Notes: generated from the letters alone by a model not told the origin. Counted from the stretch's first letter, positions 9,043-19,453 are shown. The stretch is 64,000 nt of DNA from Oscillospiraceae bacterium (GCA_030625685.1 DAOUQJ010000003.1:146324-210323), one strand, 5' to 3'. Numbers and translations: made by a program.

Positions 9043-10342
9043 CCAAAAACGCCTCCGTTTTTTCAGATTGATTACTCTGATATTGTTCAACTTGTCGCAT
9101 AATTTTTTCAGTGCAAATAACTTCTACTTCAATCATTTCAGCATAGTCAACTTTGTTAACTTTTGCTTCTCGATAGAGCATATCTAAAACACCGCCTTGA
9201 TCATATGGTATTTTTAAAAATACACTATGATATCCGGTATCTAAATAGTCACCGATTCGTAATACCAGTTTATCAATACCCTCTCCTGTTTTGGCAGAAA
9301 TACGAACAGTATTATCACCGATTGGAAGAATATCATCTGATATAATATCAGCTTTGTTATACACATCAATTCGTGGTGTTTCATGAGCACCCAACTCTGA
9401 AATGAGTTTTTCTACAATTTCCATGTGCTCTCGCCACTCACCACTAGAAGCATCAATGACATGCAAGAGTAAATCAGCATACTTTAGCTCTTCTAAGGTA
9501 GCTTTGAAAGCATCCACAAGATGATGCGGTAATTTTCTTATAAACCCTACGGTATCGGAAATGAGCACCACACAAGTATCTGAAATCTCAAGGGTTCTTG
9601 TTGTTGTATCTAGCGTATCAAACAATCGATTGTTAGCTGGAATATCTGACCCCGTGAGCTGATTGAGGAGCGTAGATTTTCCTGCGTTGGTATACCCTAC
9701 AATTGCCACCACAGGCAATTCATTTTTGATTCTTTTTTGGCGCTGAACAGAACGAACTCTTCGCACTTCTTCGATTTCTTCTTTCAGTTTCGAAATTTTG
9801 CGTCTGATGTGCCTTCTATCCGTTTCCAATTGGGTTTCCCCTGGGCCACGGGTTCCAATGGGCGCTTTACCACCTGATGCAGTTTGTCTTACAAGGTGTC
9901 CCCACATACCAGTAAGTCTTGGGAGTAGATACTGAAATTGTGCCAATTCAACTTGCAATCGTCCTTCTCGAGTTTTTGCTCGCTGCGCAAAAATATCAAG
10001 TATTAAACCTGAGCGGTCCATTACTTGCACACCAATTTCTTTCGTTAAAACCCGCATTTGTGATGGAGACAGCTCATTGTCAAAGATTACAAGATCAGCT
10101 TCTTCAGCTTCACAAAGCATTTTCACTTCCTCTACTTTGCCCTCGCCAATGAAAGTGCGTGCATCTGGTGCATGTCTATTTTGCAAGACAGTTGCAACGC
10201 AAGTACCTCCAGCCGTTTCTAATAAGGCTTGGAGTTCTTCTAAACTTTCTTCACTTGCGCTCCATTCTTCCCTATAATTATTAGCGTTGAGACCAACCAA
10301 GACAGCTTGGTTGATCTCTTTTCTTTCTTTTTTATCAATCAT
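9035..10342 (-). CDS. hflX: GTPase HflX
   Basis: 435 residues. The N-terminal HflX domain includes RTFIGEGKVEE and DNELSPSQ. The glycine-rich linker GTRGPGETQLE is at 163-173. The GTPase domain has Walker A GYTNAGKS (216-223) and DTVG (263-266). HflX binds the 50S subunit and splits or rescues stalled ribosomes under stress. AAAGGAG precedes the ATG. The gene lies 28 bases after the flavin reductase and overlaps yigZ. Confidence 0.96.
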   Translation of the reverse strand: MIDKKERKEINQAVLVGLNANNYREEWSASEESLEELQALLETAGGTCVATVLQNRHAPDARTFIGEGKVEEVKMLCEAEEADLVIFDNELSPSQMRVLTKEIGVQVMDRSGLILDIFAQRAKTREGRLQVELAQFQYLLPRLTGMWGHLVRQTASGGKAPIGTRGPGETQLETDRRHIRRKISKLKEEIEEVRRVRSVQRQKRIKNELPVVAIVGYTNAGKSTLLNQLTGSDIPANNRLFDTLDTTTRTLEISDTCVVLISDTVGFIRKLPHHLVDAFKATLEELKYADLLLHVIDASSGEWREHMEIVEKLISELGAHETPRIDVYNKADIISDDILPIGDNTVRISAKTGEGIDKLVLRIGDYLDTGYHSVFLKIPYDQGGVLDMLYREAKVNKVDYAEMIEVEVICTEKIMRQVEQYQSNQSEKTEAFLDE

Positions 10343-10370
10343 AGTAACTCCTTTATCGAAGTCAAATAAC

Positions 10371-10871
10371 TTATTTTACAAATGCTTTTGTAATTTCACC
10401 GATATATATACGATGATAATCTTGCTTTGCATAAAAATCATGAATAGTAGGATCGACAAAACCTTCTGGATTTATATCTTGGAAATATAACTTTTTGCAC
10501 ACCAAAACCAGTTCGGCTTCTTCAAATGCTGGTGCATGTTCGTCAATCATGCAAGTTGTCAAACCATCTACATTCATTTTATCTATATCACGACCACTTT
10601 TACTACCAAAAAGTTTAAGCTGGTCTCTATATTCTTCTCCGAAAAAAGAAAGTGTAAATTCATCTTTATTTTCAATAAACTCATAGGTATAGCGCTGAGG
10701 TCTTACATAAATTGTGGCTACTGGTTTGTGAAATAAAACACCCAAACCACCCCAACTTGCTGTCATAGAGTTATATTTTTCTTCTTCCCCAGCTGAAATT
10801 AACATCCACTGATCTCCAATGAGAGAAAACACATTCTGATCGAGTTCTTTCGGATTCACTTGTTTAAACAT
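10371..10871 (-). CDS. Flavin reductase family protein (FMN-binding split barrel)
   Basis: 166 residues from the ATG at 10871, placed by GGAGGT ten bases upstream; earlier in-frame starts sit on or before that site. Features of the flavin reductase/FMN-binding split-barrel family are NSMTASWGGLG near the N-terminus, RPQRYTYEFI and FGSKSGRDIDK. Such proteins bind FMN and reduce flavins or use them as prosthetic groups; the substrate here is unknown. It is probably the first gene of the hflX-yigZ transcript, since the rpmE terminator lies just upstream. Confidence 0.85.
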   Translation of the reverse strand: MFKQVNPKELDQNVFSLIGDQWMLISAGEEEKYNSMTASWGGLGVLFHKPVATIYVRPQRYTYEFIENKDEFTLSFFGEEYRDQLKLFGSKSGRDIDKMNVDGLTTCMIDEHAPAFEEAELVLVCKKLYFQDINPEGFVDPTIHDFYAKQDYHRIYIGEITKAFVK

Positions 10872-10937
10872 AACCATACCTCCAAAATTTAAGTCTATTC
10901 TATCATATGCCATTCAACAAAAAATAAAACAAGTAAA

Positions 10938-10964
10938 AAACCCGTGCCACATTGACACGGGTTT
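10938..10964 (-). terminator. Terminator of rpmE
   Basis: On the minus strand AAACCCGTG ... CACGGGTTT forms a 9-bp stem followed by TTT and a short T run, directly after the rpmE stop. Confidence 0.88.
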
Positions 10965-10977
10965 ACACTTACAATCA

Positions 10978-11181
10978 TTAAGCGTCCATACCAAACTTCT
11001 TGTTGAAGCGGCTGACACGTCCGCCAGTATCCACCATCTTCTGCTTACCGGTGAAGAAGGGGTGACACTTAGAACAAACCTCTACTCTAATGTCCTTACG
11101 TGTTGATCTTGTTTCAATCACATTACCACAAGTACATCTGATTGTTGTTGGTTCATAATTTGGATGAATACCGTCCTTCAT
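10978..11181 (-). CDS. rpmE: 50S ribosomal protein L31, zinc-binding type
   Basis: 67 residues, the normal length. It starts MKDGIHPNY as usual and keeps the CxC/CxxC zinc ligands C16, C18, C36 and C39 (CTCGN, CSKCHPF). The C-terminal tail is the typical [12 protein letters not shown]. It has its own promoter and terminator, so it is monocistronic. The zinc-ligand form can be replaced by a Cys-less paralog under zinc starvation in some bacteria; no such paralog is present here. Confidence 0.98.
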   Translation of the reverse strand: MKDGIHPNYEPTTIRCTCGNVIETRSTRKDIRVEVCSKCHPFFTGKQKMVDTGGRVSRFNKKFGMDA

Positions 11182-11251
11182 GCGTGCTCACCTCTTTTCA
11201 GTATACAGGATTTGTTTACATAATATTTCATATCTAGTAAACGCTCCTAGT

Positions 11252-11280
11252 ATAATACCATTTAATTTCAGTAATTGCAA
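11252..11280 (-). promoter_or_regulatory. Promoter of rpmE
   Basis: On the minus strand TTGCAA (11275-11280) and TATTAT (11252-11257) are separated by 17 bases, ending about 70 bases before the rpmE ATG. The same pair of boxes with the same spacing occurs before rimP. Confidence 0.65.
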
Positions 11281-11287
11281 CTCTTTT

Positions 11288-14200
11288 TTATATTTTTTTC
11301 ATACTATGATCTGAAAATATTTCAACTCCACAACTTGCTGTAAGAAACCATAATACTCGATGGGCTACATTTTTCTTCGTCATCTCTTCGAGTGCATAGG
11401 AATATGCATCCATTTGATCAAAATATGTTTTTGCAACCTCCAGCGCTTTTCCCTCAGATATATTGTTGCTTTTAAAATCAAGTAGAACAATTTCATTGTT
11501 ATATTCAAACCAACAATCAATGACACCTTGCAATAAAACAGACTCTTGCTTGTCTTCAATTTCATAATAGTTTGTTGCAGGTACTAGTACTGAAAACGGA
11601 TACTCTCTATGAAGTGTTTCAGCGTTCTTCATTTGTATCCCTATTGATGAAGTGAAAAACTGTAATATATCGTGCGCGGAAATGACATCCATTTCTTCTC
11701 GTTTAATGAATCCACAATTTACAATTCGAACAATTTCTTCTTGAATTTCTTTAATATTATTTGTCTTAGACAAATCTATTCTTTGAAATACTGAGTGATA
11801 AATATTACCTTTTTGGATTGCACTGATCTCTTTTTCGCTATTAAAGTTAGGTTTTTTAAATGCGATAAAATCAGAGGTACTGTCATCTTTCTTCATAGAC
11901 ATAATTTGTGTCGCAGTCAATTGTGCAGGTAAATGAGCCAATGCTTCATGTGGATATTTCCAAGTGAGAGTTTTCCACAACTGCTCTAGTTCTGCTTGCT
12001 TATCATCCGCATTTTCATCAATGAAAGAACCTTCCGTGAAACTTGTTTCCACACTATCTCCATGATGATAAAACACTTTCCAAGGATATGGACTTACTTT
12101 TACATCTTGAAAGTCTTCAACATTGGCATACTTTCTTAATATTGCAGCTTCAGAACGTTTCAGCACAGATAGCAACAACCATTGCCCCATATGATCGCTA
12201 TGAAATAAGACATTGGGATCTATATGGTCTGAAAGAAACGCAGCTGTATTACATAGGGTGCTTTCTCCGTACGGAGGGAAATAGGTCATAATTAATTTTT
12301 CTTTTGCTCTCGTCATCGCTACATACAATAGGCGCATCTCTTCAGACAAAAGTTCGCGTCTTTGCTCAAGTGCCAACGCTTTCCTAGGTAAAGTATCAAA
12401 TTTAGTCATGGTATCGGAATCTATCGCTCGAATTCCTATTCCCCATTTATTGTGTACGATAACATCTTTTCTCAAATCATCTACATTGAATTTTTTCTTC
12501 AAGTTTGTGAGAAATACAACAGGATACTCTAAACCTTTCGAGCGATGAATACTGAGAAGTTTGACACCGCCTGCATCTTGGGTGACTTGACGCGTGACTG
12601 CGCGATCATTTTCTTGTAATTTTCTCAGATGCACCAAAAACTGAAATAACCCTTGGTGCTTACTTTGCTCAAAGTAACATGCCATTTCATAAAACGCGAT
12701 TAGATTCTCTTCTCTCACTTTTGCATTTGATAAGTTCATAAATACTTCTATAGCATTCGTTTTCTCATAAAGCTTTGCAATAAGCTCGTGACAGTTGATT
12801 TCACCTGCTTCAAATCGGAGTTCTGCAAGTTCTTGCAAAAATATGTCACATTTTTGATCTACTTTGGCACGTTCCTTAAGTGCCAAATATAAATCATCTT
12901 TAGAAGCTAACCTTATTTTTGCAAGTTCCTCTGCAGTAAAGCCATACAGAGGAGATTGCAAAACGGAAACCAATGGTACATCCTGCCTTGGATTGTCGAT
13001 GATTTGCAAAAAAGAGAGAATAATTGATACTTCTGTGGTTTCCAAGATATCTTCTTGTGCATCCATCGTGCAAGGAATAAATTGTTTTTTTAGTTCATTT
13101 AAATATATTGCGCTCACACTTTTAGGTGAACGCATCAATATTGCAATATCTTCTGCAATAATTGGTCTAGTCCCACCAGCACCATCTGATACATAAAAAG
13201 GTTCTTGTAGTAGTTTAGCAATTTCTTTGGCAACAAATCTCGCTTCTAAGGTATCTTTACTTACTCTAAGTCCAAAGTCATCCTCATTTGCATCAATTAC
13301 ATTGAGGACATGAAATTCTGTCTCATAATTCTCACCGTCTGGATAGCTAGCGCCTGGATATAATGCTTCCTCAGCTGTATAATTAAGCTCACCCAATTGC
13401 TCAGACATAATGTCATAAAATACTTCATTGGTTGCAGCCAATATTTGAGGACGTGAGCGAAAGTTTTGTGAAAGCAGAATTTTTCTATCCTCTCCAACTT
13501 TCGCTGTTTTATAAGATTGGAAACGATGATATTTTTCTAAGAAAATAGTGGGGTCAGCAAGTCGAAATCGATAAATTGACTGTTTGACATCTCCTACAAA
13601 AAACAAGTTTTTCTCGTCATCTGATAAAGCCGATACAATAATATTTTGCACCAAGTTTGTATCTTGATATTCATCAACCATAATTTCATGAAATCGCGAG
13701 CCAATTTGATGAGCGATTTTCGTTTTTTCTCCATCTTGGTCAACAAACATCGTGACTGCTTCATGTTCTACATCAGAAAAATCTAAAAAACCTCGTTTGC
13801 GTTTCACTTCTTGATATCGGGTTGAAAAAGCATCCACTAAATCAAGTAAAGCAATCATAACTGGTTTTGTTTCTTTAATATTATCCAAAACAATGGTGTT
13901 CTCAGCCATGAAATCAATTGCTATTTTGCCTATCTGTTTTTTACAATTATCTCTAATAGTTTTCACGGTTTCTTTCAAAGCATCATTCTCACAATTTTTG
14001 ACTGCTTTGAGTCTTGGAAATTCAACTGCTATGGCTTCTGACATATGAGACCAATCTTCATCACATGCTTTGTTTAATCTTTCAAGGTCAGAAAGTGTCT
14101 TAACTAGGCTTTTACTATACACATATAATTGCGCATCAAGCTGCACTTGCTCCAATATATCACTCAATTCATTCATCCAATACGTAGAAATTTGAGCAAC

Positions 14201-14857
14201 ATAGTTCATGATGATTTTTCCCCACAAAGTTTCACCTGCATCAGAAAATTGCCCTATTAGTAATTCTTCTTTTTGATTTTGAATCCATTTTTGCGGATTT
14301 GGATGACTTTGAATGTTTCTATGAACTTCTAATATGACTTGAACCAACGCGCTATCATCTTTTCCAGCCGATAACATAGAAAGCAGTTTAGGAAACTCCA
14401 GATTACCTTCCATATTTTCATAACGTTCTTCAAGCAATTCATCTAATGCTTGTTGTTTAATGAGCGCAGCGTCGTCTTCATCTAAAATCACAAAATCTGC
14501 AGGCAGATTCACACTGTGACCAAACTCACGCAATATCGTCGTGCAAAAAGCATCTATGGTGCAAATTTGCGTGTGATATAAAAGCACCATTTGTTTCTTG
14601 AGATGCACATGGTCTGGCTGTGCTAAAATTGCCTTTTGCAGATCACTGGCTATTCGGCTTCGCAGTTCTTGCGCTGCTGCCTTTGTAAAGGTAATGATCA
14701 GAAACTCATCGATTCTACGTCCATCTTTAATAACTTTCTGAATGACCCGTTCGACAAGAACACTCGTTTTCCCAGATCCTGCTGCTGCTGAAACAAGCAA
14801 TGTGCCACCTCGATTGTCAATGACCGCTTGTTGATCTTTGGTTCTAGTCATTTTCAT
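11288..14857 (-). CDS. addA: ATP-dependent helicase/nuclease subunit A
   Basis: About 1189 residues. AddA is the UvrD-type helicase and nuclease of the AddAB (RexAB) complex, which processes double-strand breaks for recombination. Walker A SAAAGSGKT is near 23-31, motif II VDEYQDTN is mid-protein, and the C-terminal RecB-like nuclease shows GVIDCWFEY...LLDFKSN. The start at the ATG at 14857 is chosen over a GTG three codons earlier, because AGGTGAT is well spaced. It overlaps the end of addB by 14 bases, so the two are translated together. Confidence 0.97.
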   Translation of the reverse strand: MKMTRTKDQQAVIDNRGGTLLVSAAAGSGKTSVLVERVIQKVIKDGRRIDEFLIITFTKAAAQELRSRIASDLQKAILAQPDHVHLKKQMVLLYHTQICTIDAFCTTILREFGHSVNLPADFVILDEDDAALIKQQALDELLEERYENMEGNLEFPKLLSMLSAGKDDSALVQVILEVHRNIQSHPNPQKWIQNQKEELLIGQFSDAGETLWGKIIMNYVAQISTYWMNELSDILEQVQLDAQLYVYSKSLVKTLSDLERLNKACDEDWSHMSEAIAVEFPRLKAVKNCENDALKETVKTIRDNCKKQIGKIAIDFMAENTIVLDNIKETKPVMIALLDLVDAFSTRYQEVKRKRGFLDFSDVEHEAVTMFVDQDGEKTKIAHQIGSRFHEIMVDEYQDTNLVQNIIVSALSDDEKNLFFVGDVKQSIYRFRLADPTIFLEKYHRFQSYKTAKVGEDRKILLSQNFRSRPQILAATNEVFYDIMSEQLGELNYTAEEALYPGASYPDGENYETEFHVLNVIDANEDDFGLRVSKDTLEARFVAKEIAKLLQEPFYVSDGAGGTRPIIAEDIAILMRSPKSVSAIYLNELKKQFIPCTMDAQEDILETTEVSIILSFLQIIDNPRQDVPLVSVLQSPLYGFTAEELAKIRLASKDDLYLALKERAKVDQKCDIFLQELAELRFEAGEINCHELIAKLYEKTNAIEVFMNLSNAKVREENLIAFYEMACYFEQSKHQGLFQFLVHLRKLQENDRAVTRQVTQDAGGVKLLSIHRSKGLEYPVVFLTNLKKKFNVDDLRKDVIVHNKWGIGIRAIDSDTMTKFDTLPRKALALEQRRELLSEEMRLLYVAMTRAKEKLIMTYFPPYGESTLCNTAAFLSDHIDPNVLFHSDHMGQWLLLSVLKRSEAAILRKYANVEDFQDVKVSPYPWKVFYHHGDSVETSFTEGSFIDENADDKQAELEQLWKTLTWKYPHEALAHLPAQLTATQIMSMKKDDSTSDFIAFKKPNFNSEKEISAIQKGNIYHSVFQRIDLSKTNNIKEIQEEIVRIVNCGFIKREEMDVISAHDILQFFTSSIGIQMKNAETLHREYPFSVLVPATNYYEIEDKQESVLLQGVIDCWFEYNNEIVLLDFKSNNISEGKALEVAKTYFDQMDAYSYALEEMTKKNVAHRVLWFLTASCGVEIFSDHSMKKI

Positions 14858-17800
14858 CGAAATCACCTACCTTGCTTCTTTCACTCTCTTCAAGATGTAA
14901 CCAAAACTCTTTGTTGGATTGTTCTTTCATCCAAATAATATGTTCATTTCTCAATGTTTCTTCAAAATGACAGGCAGTCTTATATGGACAATACATACAA
15001 CTATTCTTATTTTCGTTGTTCCACACAGGATTTGCCTTTACAATGCCACTTTGTAATCCAACACAAAACTCAGATAAAATTTCATCGATTCGCACTTTCA
15101 GTTTCTGAATGTGCTCTGCACTAACAAGTCCATCCCCTGAAATTGTTTGTGTCTTCTTAGTAAATTTAATTGGTAAAAAACGAAAATCGTTTTCATCAAT
15201 CATTTCCATTGCTTCAATAATATCTTTTTCATCTAAAAGAATTCCTTTTCGTTTGAGTTCTTTGTCGATTTCTTTTTGTCTTGCTTCCTTACTCATAGTA
15301 CGATCACCAGACAAAATGATTTGTTTGGCAGGTAGATACAATACACCAGCTGGAACTGCATCTGAAATGCCCAATTCGTCTGATTTCTCTACAAGAGCAA
15401 ACAAATACAAGAGCATTTGAAGTCCAATACCATTCCAAACATCAGACAAGCGGAATTCTTTTCCTCCCGTCTTGTAATCTACAACTTTTAGATAGGTTTT
15501 CCCCTCATTCTCCCAAGCATCTACTCGATCAATCGTCCCTTTCAGCAGTAAAGTCATCTCTCCACTTTGCTTTGAAATTAGTGGCAATTCTTTGCCTTCT
15601 CCAAAGGAAATCTCAAAAAATAAAGGATCAAATTTCGAATGTTGGATTTCATCTAAGACATTTTTCACAACATCAAACACAGTTGATTCTAGTCTCAAAA
15701 ACAAATACCGAAACCGCGGTGTTTGCCATTCAAGCCCACCTAAGTAGTCTTTAATATATGATTCAATGGCTTCTTTTGAAAGATCACGCAAGACATCTAA
15801 TGGCAGTGTTTTGATATCCCCCATATCTTTCCCTTTTTGTAACACGTACTCCAACACGTAATGTACAAAAGTGCCGTATTCTGGTGCACGAAACCCCGCT
15901 CCTTTTCGCTCTTTTGCATGCAAGCCATATTGCATAAAAAAAGCAAACTGGCAACTTCGATATTTTTCTAAACTGGATGGTGACGCTGTCAACGTGGTTC
16001 CATACAAGTTATTAAGCACATCATGAGAAAGATTGCCTCTCTCCCAATTTTTCACATGACGAAATCGCATAGCAAGCATTGATAAGGAATCATCTTTTTC
16101 CATTCTATCTCTTAAAATATCATTTTCATAAGATTTCATTTTTAGAGAAACTGGATCATACTTCAAGCTGAGCTGTGTATTTTGATTGCTTTCAGGAAAA
16201 ATTTTTCTCACTGCACGAAATAGAAATGATGGTTCACACTCTGCATCTGCAACCAATGGATAACTCATGTATAGTTTTTCTGTTGGCTGAGTGCAAGCTT
16301 CATACAAAATCATAAATTCTTGCTTCATTTTTTCTTCTGGATAGTGGGACAACTCAATATCATTATCCAAAAGAAAGTCTCTGTCCTCTTGATTGAAAAG
16401 TCCAGGCGCTGGCATAACTTGTGGAACTTCACTTTCTTGGACACCTAACATAAACAACGCGCTCATTTTTCGGTTGAGTAATCGCGGCATATCTCCCGCA
16501 ATCACTCGATCAAGTGATGCAGGAATTGAACCCACTTCATATTGCGAGAAGAGAAGTTTCATAAGCCTTGAAAAATCATCTAACGTGATCGGTGTATCTC
16601 CCATAATGGCTACATATTGTTCTAATGCTCCACAAAAGATATCCCACAGTTGCCGATATTCCATAGCAGCCTCAGGCTCACCTTTTTCCAATAGAAAGGT
16701 CGCTCTCTCTTCTAACTTCTTTGGGAGTGAAATATTTTCCATGAACTCATATAACAGTTGGGCTATATTTGTATCAGATTTTCGGAATCTCTCCTGAAAC
16801 ATTTCAAACGGTGCCATAAAACGCTCACGAATCTGATTGAGATTACTTAAGAGTTCTTCGTCGCGTTGTGTCAGATCTTTTTCGTATCCTCTCGGATGTT
16901 GAGAAAAGCTAGACCACATATTTCCACGTATGCTCCATAGTAGCACATAATTTTCTAACATATCACTTTCTTCAATCGATATATTGCTCAACCCAGTCTT
17001 CAAATAACGAAAAACATCTTCATATGCAAAATGTCCAGATAAAATTTCTAATACAGAAGTTATGAGCGTAAAAATAGGTTTATTTAAAATCGAATCCATA
17101 CGAGATTGAAACAATGGAATCTCATAACGAGCAAATATATTTTCTAATATATCTCGATAAGGTGTCATATCTCTTGCTGTAATGGTAATATCTCGATATC
17201 TCATTTGACCTGACTGCACAAGTTCAGATATTGTTTCGGCTACATAAATCACTTCACTGCGACGATTTTCAGCTTCCACTAGGTGAATAGCATCAAGACT
17301 GGATTTTGTATACACTGTTGGGTTATTTAAAAACAGTTCTCGTTCAAGATGTAATAGCGGATGCATTACTTCATCAGTTTCCATAATCTCAATGGTATAC
17401 TGAATTTTATGTTTATCTGCAAGTTGCATGAGTTTGTTGGCTGTTTTTCTTGTAAAGTCGAATACTTCGTCTGCTTCATTTGATTTTTCTACCGTATCAC
17501 AAGTCAAAGATACGGTCACAGAGTGAGAAACTTTGATTAACGCTTCAATAGCTCTATATTCTTGTGGTGTAAAATGCATAAACCCATCGATATATATATC
17601 TTTGTTTGCAACAAATTGGTAAACATTCTGATTTTCTTCCAAAAGCTCAGTCACACGATTCAATTGATCTTTGGGGTCAAGTGAGCCTTGATTTGTCAGA
17701 TGGTCATAGGCTGCGTAAATCAGTGATAAATCTCGTATTTTTTGTGCACTTAAGCCATCACCATACTCGGCAATCTCTACTAACTTTTCGGGAGAAACAC

Positions 17801-18185
17801 AGTATCCTTTTAGTTCATCAATTGTAGCAATGAGTGCAGATAAGATTTCAGGTTTTTGTGACGGTGGTGAAAATGCTACTAGACTACTTGAAGCCTTTCT
17901 AAGTGCTGTATACATAGTCAACACTCTACCACCATCATCTAACACCAGATGCTCAGCTTCACCCGCCATAGATGAAATACGTTTTTGAAAATTGGTAAAG
18001 GAAAACACTTCGGCATAACGAGACGATTCATTGCCATTACATTCACAAAGCCTCCGCTCAGTTTCATAGGAAGATTGTTCTGGCACAATCAAAATTTGAT
18101 TTCTTTCATACCCTTCTTTTTTAATTATATTGAGTATTTCTGTTGATTTTCCACTCCTGGCTCGACCAATCATGATATGCAGCAT
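14844..18185 (-). CDS. addB: ATP-dependent helicase/nuclease subunit B
   Basis: 1113 residues. It is the partner of AddA, with an N-terminal nucleotide-binding loop GRARSGKS (7-14), an inactivated helicase core and a C-terminal nuclease with GTIDRVDAW and VVDYKTGG. The iron-sulphur Cys set is visible: one Cys in YRSCQFAF and three in CMYCPYKTAC near the end. These stabilise the nuclease domain. AGGTGAT lies before the ATG. A promoter is expected in 18186-18240, but no clear one was found. Confidence 0.96.
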   Translation of the reverse strand: MLHIMIGRARSGKSTEILNIIKKEGYERNQILIVPEQSSYETERRLCECNGNESSRYAEVFSFTNFQKRISSMAGEAEHLVLDDGGRVLTMYTALRKASSSLVAFSPPSQKPEILSALIATIDELKGYCVSPEKLVEIAEYGDGLSAQKIRDLSLIYAAYDHLTNQGSLDPKDQLNRVTELLEENQNVYQFVANKDIYIDGFMHFTPQEYRAIEALIKVSHSVTVSLTCDTVEKSNEADEVFDFTRKTANKLMQLADKHKIQYTIEIMETDEVMHPLLHLERELFLNNPTVYTKSSLDAIHLVEAENRRSEVIYVAETISELVQSGQMRYRDITITARDMTPYRDILENIFARYEIPLFQSRMDSILNKPIFTLITSVLEILSGHFAYEDVFRYLKTGLSNISIEESDMLENYVLLWSIRGNMWSSFSQHPRGYEKDLTQRDEELLSNLNQIRERFMAPFEMFQERFRKSDTNIAQLLYEFMENISLPKKLEERATFLLEKGEPEAAMEYRQLWDIFCGALEQYVAIMGDTPITLDDFSRLMKLLFSQYEVGSIPASLDRVIAGDMPRLLNRKMSALFMLGVQESEVPQVMPAPGLFNQEDRDFLLDNDIELSHYPEEKMKQEFMILYEACTQPTEKLYMSYPLVADAECEPSFLFRAVRKIFPESNQNTQLSLKYDPVSLKMKSYENDILRDRMEKDDSLSMLAMRFRHVKNWERGNLSHDVLNNLYGTTLTASPSSLEKYRSCQFAFFMQYGLHAKERKGAGFRAPEYGTFVHYVLEYVLQKGKDMGDIKTLPLDVLRDLSKEAIESYIKDYLGGLEWQTPRFRYLFLRLESTVFDVVKNVLDEIQHSKFDPLFFEISFGEGKELPLISKQSGEMTLLLKGTIDRVDAWENEGKTYLKVVDYKTGGKEFRLSDVWNGIGLQMLLYLFALVEKSDELGISDAVPAGVLYLPAKQIILSGDRTMSKEARQKEIDKELKRKGILLDEKDIIEAMEMIDENDFRFLPIKFTKKTQTISGDGLVSAEHIQKLKVRIDEILSEFCVGLQSGIVKANPVWNNENKNSCMYCPYKTACHFEETLRNEHIIWMKEQSNKEFWLHLEESERSKVGDFDEND

Positions 18186-18288
18186 AGTATCACCTCTTTC
18201 TAAAAATTATCACAAATATTTTCTTTCTATTATACCACAAAATATGACAATTTACAGTGTTAAACTATCTTTTCTAATGGACTAGCCC

Positions 18289-18313
18289 ACTTTTGAAACT
18301 TGTTGCATAAGAT
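18289..18313 (+). promoter_or_regulatory. Weak candidate sporulation (sigma-K/E-like) promoter
   Basis: CATAAGAT at 18306-18313 fits the CATAnnnT -10 form used by mother-cell sigma factors, with an AC 15 bases upstream. It sits 60 bases before the CotJ fusion gene, where such a promoter is expected. The match is short and may be chance. Confidence 0.25.
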
Positions 18314-18373
18314 AAAATAACAGCAAAAATCTAAAGTATTTGATAATTTATGTTTTTCTAAGGAGGAATTATT

Positions 18374-18835
18374 TTGGATCATTCCAATACTTCCCCAAAA
18401 GACAATTGTTACCATAGTGACACATTAGGAAAGCTGCCACCTTGCGGACATATTGCAAGCCCTTATGTCCCCAGTCAAGAGCCAGTGCCTGAAAAATATA
18501 CACATGCCGAAGGGTTTAAGCATGGTACATTATTTCCATCACTAAACCTTCCATTTCATTTAAACGTTTACGCAAAAAATGCGCACGATGCACCACTCAA
18601 CGAATTACAAGCTTTGTCTTTTGTTATTTTAGAACTGGGACTATATTTAGATACCCATCCTGAAGATGATGAGGCTTTTTACCTCTATCAGCAGTATGTA
18701 AAGCTTGAAGAAGAAACACGAAAGAAACTCGCTGACTCAGGGCATTCCTATCAATTCTATCAAACCGAATCAGCACACAATGATAGTTATACTTGGATCA
18801 ATGATCCGTGGCCCTGGAATCACAGCGAGCGCTAA
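18374..18835 (+). CDS. Spore coat protein, CotJA-CotJB fusion
   Basis: 153 residues from a TTG at 18374, after AAGGAGG. The N-terminal half (about 1-65) has the CotJA features: PPCGH, SPYVPSQ and GTLFPSLNLPF. The C-terminal half (about 73-153) is a complete CotJB: QALSFVILELGLYLDTHPED, then a helix and the ending DSYTWINDPWPWN. CotJA and CotJB are normally separate small proteins encoded beside CotJC and incorporated into the spore coat. Here a single frame covers both with no stop between. CotJC follows after 12 bases. The mother-cell coat role is inferred from the families. Confidence 0.85.
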   Translation: MDHSNTSPKDNCYHSDTLGKLPPCGHIASPYVPSQEPVPEKYTHAEGFKHGTLFPSLNLPFHLNVYAKNAHDAPLNELQALSFVILELGLYLDTHPEDDEAFYLYQQYVKLEEETRKKLADSGHSYQFYQTESAHNDSYTWINDPWPWNHSER

Positions 18836-18847
18836 GGAGGCATATCT

Positions 18848-19453
18848 ATGTTTGTTTATGATAAAAAGTTAATGTACCCAGTAAATATAAAAAATCCGAA
18901 CCCAAAACTTGCCTCCATGGTTATCGCACAATTTGGAGGACCAGATGGAGAACTAGGCGCAGCATTACGATATCTATCACAGCGCTATGCCATGCCATAC
19001 GAAGAAATAAAGGCATTGCTCACTGATGTAGGTATGGAAGAACTCGGTCACCTGGAAATGGTGGCAACACTAGTTCATCAATTAACAAGAAATTTAACCG
19101 ATGAAGATATTCAAAACAACCCCTCTTTTGCACCCTATTTCATCGACCATACCACTGGTATATATCCTGTATCAACAGCTGGAGTTCCTTTCAATGCCGC
19201 TGCGTTCGCAGTGAAAGGTGATGTACTTGCCGACTTAAGTGAAGATATGGCTGCTGAACAAAAAGCACGTGTCACCTATGACAACATTCTAAGAGTATCT
19301 GATGACCCAGATGTTTCCGATGTCATTCGTTTTCTACGCGAACGTGAAATCGTTCACTTCCAGCGTTTTGGAGAAGCCGTTTCCATCGCAAGAGACAAAA
19401 TGAATCAAAAAAATATTTACTTTATGAACCCATGCTTCGACAAACCACAATAA
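18848..19453 (+). CDS. cotJC: Spore coat protein CotJC (manganese catalase family)
   Basis: 201 residues, the usual length. The four-helix di-manganese fold is indicated by GELGAALRYLSQRY, GMEELGHLEM (63-71) and EREIVHFQRFGE. These carry the Glu/His metal ligands of the manganese catalase family. CotJC is a coat component; catalase activity has been reported for some clostridial homologues. AAGGAGG lies eight bases before the ATG. A strong terminator ends the two-gene operon. Confidence 0.93.
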   Translation: MFVYDKKLMYPVNIKNPNPKLASMVIAQFGGPDGELGAALRYLSQRYAMPYEEIKALLTDVGMEELGHLEMVATLVHQLTRNLTDEDIQNNPSFAPYFIDHTTGIYPVSTAGVPFNAAAFAVKGDVLADLSEDMAAEQKARVTYDNILRVSDDPDVSDVIRFLREREIVHFQRFGEAVSIARDKMNQKNIYFMNPCFDKPQ

